Origin: Mya arenaria | Lineage: Eukaryota; Mollusca; Bivalvia; Myida; Myidae | NCBI RefSeq assembly: GCF_026914265.1 | Contig: NC_069124.1 | Coordinates: 6,536,213-6,600,212, forward strand | Length of the DNA stretch: 64,000 nucleotides | Direction: 5' to 3' | Part shown: positions 61,601 to 64,000 of the stretch, piece after piece | Layout of the letters: every line of letters starts with the position of its first letter | Position numbering within the stretch: the stretch's first letter is position 1 | The notes under the pieces: generated by a model | Databases searched by the model: none | What the model was told of the DNA's origin: nothing | What the model saw: only the letters and a program-made list of their open reading frames with translations | Program-made: the position numbers and the translations under genes

Positions 61601-64000
61601 CGCCATCGGTATTAATGGTTTGTATCAGATTTGTTTCTGTGCTGCTCCAAATCAAATGTCCAGTCTTTAAGTTATATTCAATGCCAGCAGGATTCGTCAC
61701 CATTGGCGCATCCAAAGCTGCAACTTGATCAGTGTCTAATGAAACCTGGTATATACGGCCATGCGTCCAATCACCCACGTAAACAAAGTTCGTAGACAAC
61801 GCCTCTGAAAACAAAGACACCTTTATGACATTAAGTTGAAGTCATGCGAAATTGGTTATATAGAGTTTCATGTTAGTTTCATTGACATATTTCCTGTTCG
61901 AATCTATGCTGTTTATATCTCAAATACTCTGAGTGTGATATAGGAAATCTGTGTTCTTGTTATTCCTGACCTTGTGTTTTTCTATCTACAAGGTAGGTTC
62001 GACGCTATTGTAACAAGATTTCGTCTCAAAACTAATGCTAGCACGGTATACAGAAATTCTTTTATGCATACACCATTTCCTGACTTTTAAAACAACTCAT
62101 ACCGGAGAAACATGACTTTTTGTCTTGATGGAGTTGAAAGCCAAACTGGCACTGACAGACGCGGACGTTACCGAGGGGAATACAAATGTGTTCACAACCG
62201 CCGTTGTTTTCCTCGCAGGGGCCTGTAAAAGGGATGGGAGTGTGCATAAAAAAATGAATTGAGTGAACCAACAAGTCCAAAAGACTAACAGTAACGAAGA
62301 CCCTACAAGGATATGACCTAACATACACAAAACAAGAGAAACGCAATGTAACAAAACAACAAAAAACAGAATCCATATGTTTCAAGTAGTTTAATAATAA
62401 ATGTTGGAGATACAAGTCTGAAAAGATACGTAGCCTCATACTAATACCAATGTGATTTAACCTAATGGCAAATACCTCTATCAGATAATATTTCTCATCT
62501 ACGATAGTATTGTTTATTTAAGTTCAATAGAAACGTTATCACAAACGGTTATCAAAATCGACCCAATGAGGAAGCTGGGAATCAACCTTGATCCTTAAAA
62601 AAGGAAAAGCAGACGCCTATAACACTGGTACTCTGTTCGTTACAACACAGTTGATCAGATCGTATTCTTATTATGACTACGATTTCTGGAACATGAAAAT
62701 TGCAGAGTCCTTTCAATTAAGGTAGTCGTTTTTTTCTTTTAAATTGCCTCCCATACTTTTGTGAAAAACTATAGAAACAAGCTCAGTAGCAAAACGTTCT
62801 AACATAAGTCCGGTTAAATGGCACTGTGTAAACGCCAAAGACATAGAACACAAAAAAAACCCAAAAAATCACAAACAAGAAAAATGGAAGAACAGCACAA
62901 AACTCCAGTGCATATATTCTATATATAAAAAACTAGGTATGTTAATCAAAGATTGTTAGGTACCGCCTCGGAACGGTCAGTAAAATGTAAATTTACTGGG
63001 GGTATTAACCAGTTTGTGTGCACAACCTCACTCTTAAATGTTTTCGGTGCAGAAACAAAATACTAGAATTTTCCTTTTAACAAAAACTACTCGTGCATTA
63101 AACTGTGCTTCATCGACAATGAAATGATGGATTACAAAAAACGTTTTGTATGATTTGAAGGTTGCACCAGAGTCTTCGTGGACATTCTTTTGCAAAACTT
63201 TATGTATTTATGATTTCTTATTCGACTGACGGGCTTTAATGCTCAAATGTTCACCTCGACACGCCCATGACTTTGATTGGATTAAGAGCTAGAAATTGCT
63301 TCACTACGGTAACTTATTTCATCAACATAGCTCACTTACCAAAGATATCCGGTTGTGTCCGTTCATCAAGAACCTTAGCGCCAAGTATGTTTGGAAAGCT
63401 AATATCTTCGGTAAAAGTCAGATCACGCATTCGTGAACTGAAAACTTGAAGCTTTGCGCTCGACGAAGTACCACTAATGACCAATAACTGGTTCTGGAAA
63501 AATGATTGACTTGTTTAGTTTCATTATTTCATCATTTCGATATAATGCAAAGTAGAGGCAGACGACTAAACCAGTCAAAACAGGGACTCAAGCAAACATT
63601 ATGGCTCGTCCACAAAATGTAAACACAATACCTGGTAAACATAAAGTCTCTGGGGTGATGACAGGCCTTCTAGATCTTCGACCTCCATGACGGTTCCATT
63701 AAGCCAAACTGACTTAACAAATCCTTCGTCAACGAAGTAAAGTCTGTAAAAAAGGCGATTGAGCTCAGGCTTGTACACGTTCCCGCCATTTTGCAGTTTG
63801 GATATAAAAGTACACAACATTATATTTTTAAGATTGGAATTGAATGTTAACATTAAAATGTTAAGATTTAATCGAACAAAACAATGACAATATTGTAACT
63901 AAACAAAAATGATGCGACCTATTCGCGTTTAAAGTTGTTGTTTTGTTTCTGTAGAAATAAGAACACAGCCTTACATGTCTGTCAATGTATCTATCGCTAA
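55643..64000 (-). CDS. LRP/LDLR-like type I receptor, 3' part (13 exons, 695 residues visible)
   Basis: Exons, 5' to 3' on the minus strand: 64000-63975 (continues outside), 63743-63632, 63493-63340, 62222-62103, 61804-61574, 59983-59797, 59517-59381, 59129-58976, 58664-58555, 58220-58095, 56721-56481, 56294-56159, 55996-55643 (stop). All GT-AG, phases consistent. Visible residues 1-97: end of a YWTD (LDLR class B) propeller (LYFVDEGFVKSVWLNGT). 98-137: EGF domain (NNGGCEHICIPLGNVRVCQC). 138-410: second, diverged propeller (FWTDHGFADGTSSEVLAANM, LYIADGKTDTISKCN). 411-452: EGF (GLGPCRYLCLPRPEGYTCAC). 453-502: stalk with PPLTSQ repeats. About 503-529: transmembrane helix (VGALVG-type Gly/Ala/Val rich). 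530-695: cytoplasmic tail with NPAF and a 43-residue proline-rich repeat. Likely an endocytic or signalling receptor; ligand unknown. Which LRP subfamily is open. Confidence 0.82.
56830..57090 (+). repeat. Interspersed poly-A-ended repeat, copy 2
   Basis: Begins TAAGAGTGAGGTTTGTGCAC, includes TTTTACTGACCGTTCCAAGG and GTGTTCTATGTCTTTGGCGT. Lies in an intron of the receptor gene, antisense to it. Confidence 0.7.
60823..61408. repeat. Four tandem units of about 130-160 bp
   Basis: Units start near 60823, 60976, 61136 and 61279. Each has GGGCAGTAACTC-like start, GAGTTATGGTTCTTG, CACTGCACTTCC and TGTATGAAGTTT. They differ from one another at many positions, so the array is old. It is followed by a CCCGCC-rich tract (61432-61462). 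Inside an intron of the receptor gene. Confidence 0.85.
62800..63040 (-). repeat. Interspersed repeat, copy 3 (opposite strand)
   Basis: Reverse complement of the repeat at 56830-57090: the shared TAAGAGTGAGGTTGTGCACA start lies near 63035 and the GTGTTCTATGTCTTTGGCGT segment near 62850. In another intron of the same receptor gene. Confidence 0.7.

Overview
The window is eukaryotic: genes are split by GT-AG introns, intergenic and intronic DNA is AT-rich, and repeats are abundant. The protein families and repeat style (an expanded mitochondria-eating-protein family, foldback MITEs, tRNA-type SINE, long minisatellites) fit a bivalve mollusc best. I cannot name the species.

Main content, 0.2-52.4 kb, plus strand: a head-to-tail array of paralogous genes whose last exons encode a MIEAP (mitochondria-eating protein, SPATA18) type C-terminal domain. 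I resolve one 3'-partial gene (A, 230-1116), five complete-looking genes (B 11478-17665, C 18736-22303, D 22792-25536, E 27415-31881, F 36376-50678) and one relic (about 52270-52345). All models keep open frame across splice junctions and share the same phase plan: a phase-2 junction between the linker and the middle helical exon, and phase 0 after it. Predicted lengths are 383, 349, 453, 373 and 324 aa. N-terminal parts and linkers diverge strongly while the C-terminal domain is kept.

Repeats shape the array. Between A and B lies a 9.1 kb repeat-rich block (1714-10830) with 40-bp perfect inverted ends and a perfect 6-bp duplication. It contains a Ginger-like integrase remnant beside an ORF joining an OTU protease domain, a GDNGDS hexapeptide array and an F-box-like segment. 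Intron 3 of gene B holds a 2,041-bp element with inverted ends and a GATATA target duplication. Intron 2 of gene F is a nearly 10-kb 28-29-bp minisatellite, and intron 4 is a second, unrelated 27-bp minisatellite. Four copies of a ~340-bp foldback MITE lie across the window.

55.6-64 kb, minus strand: the 3' part of an LRP/LDLR-like type I receptor (13 exons, 695 visible residues): end of a YWTD propeller, EGF, second diverged YWTD propeller, EGF, PPLTSQ-repeat stalk, transmembrane helix, proline-rich tail with an internal repeat. Its introns contain further repeats. The 52.4-55.1 kb stretch shows nothing recognisable.
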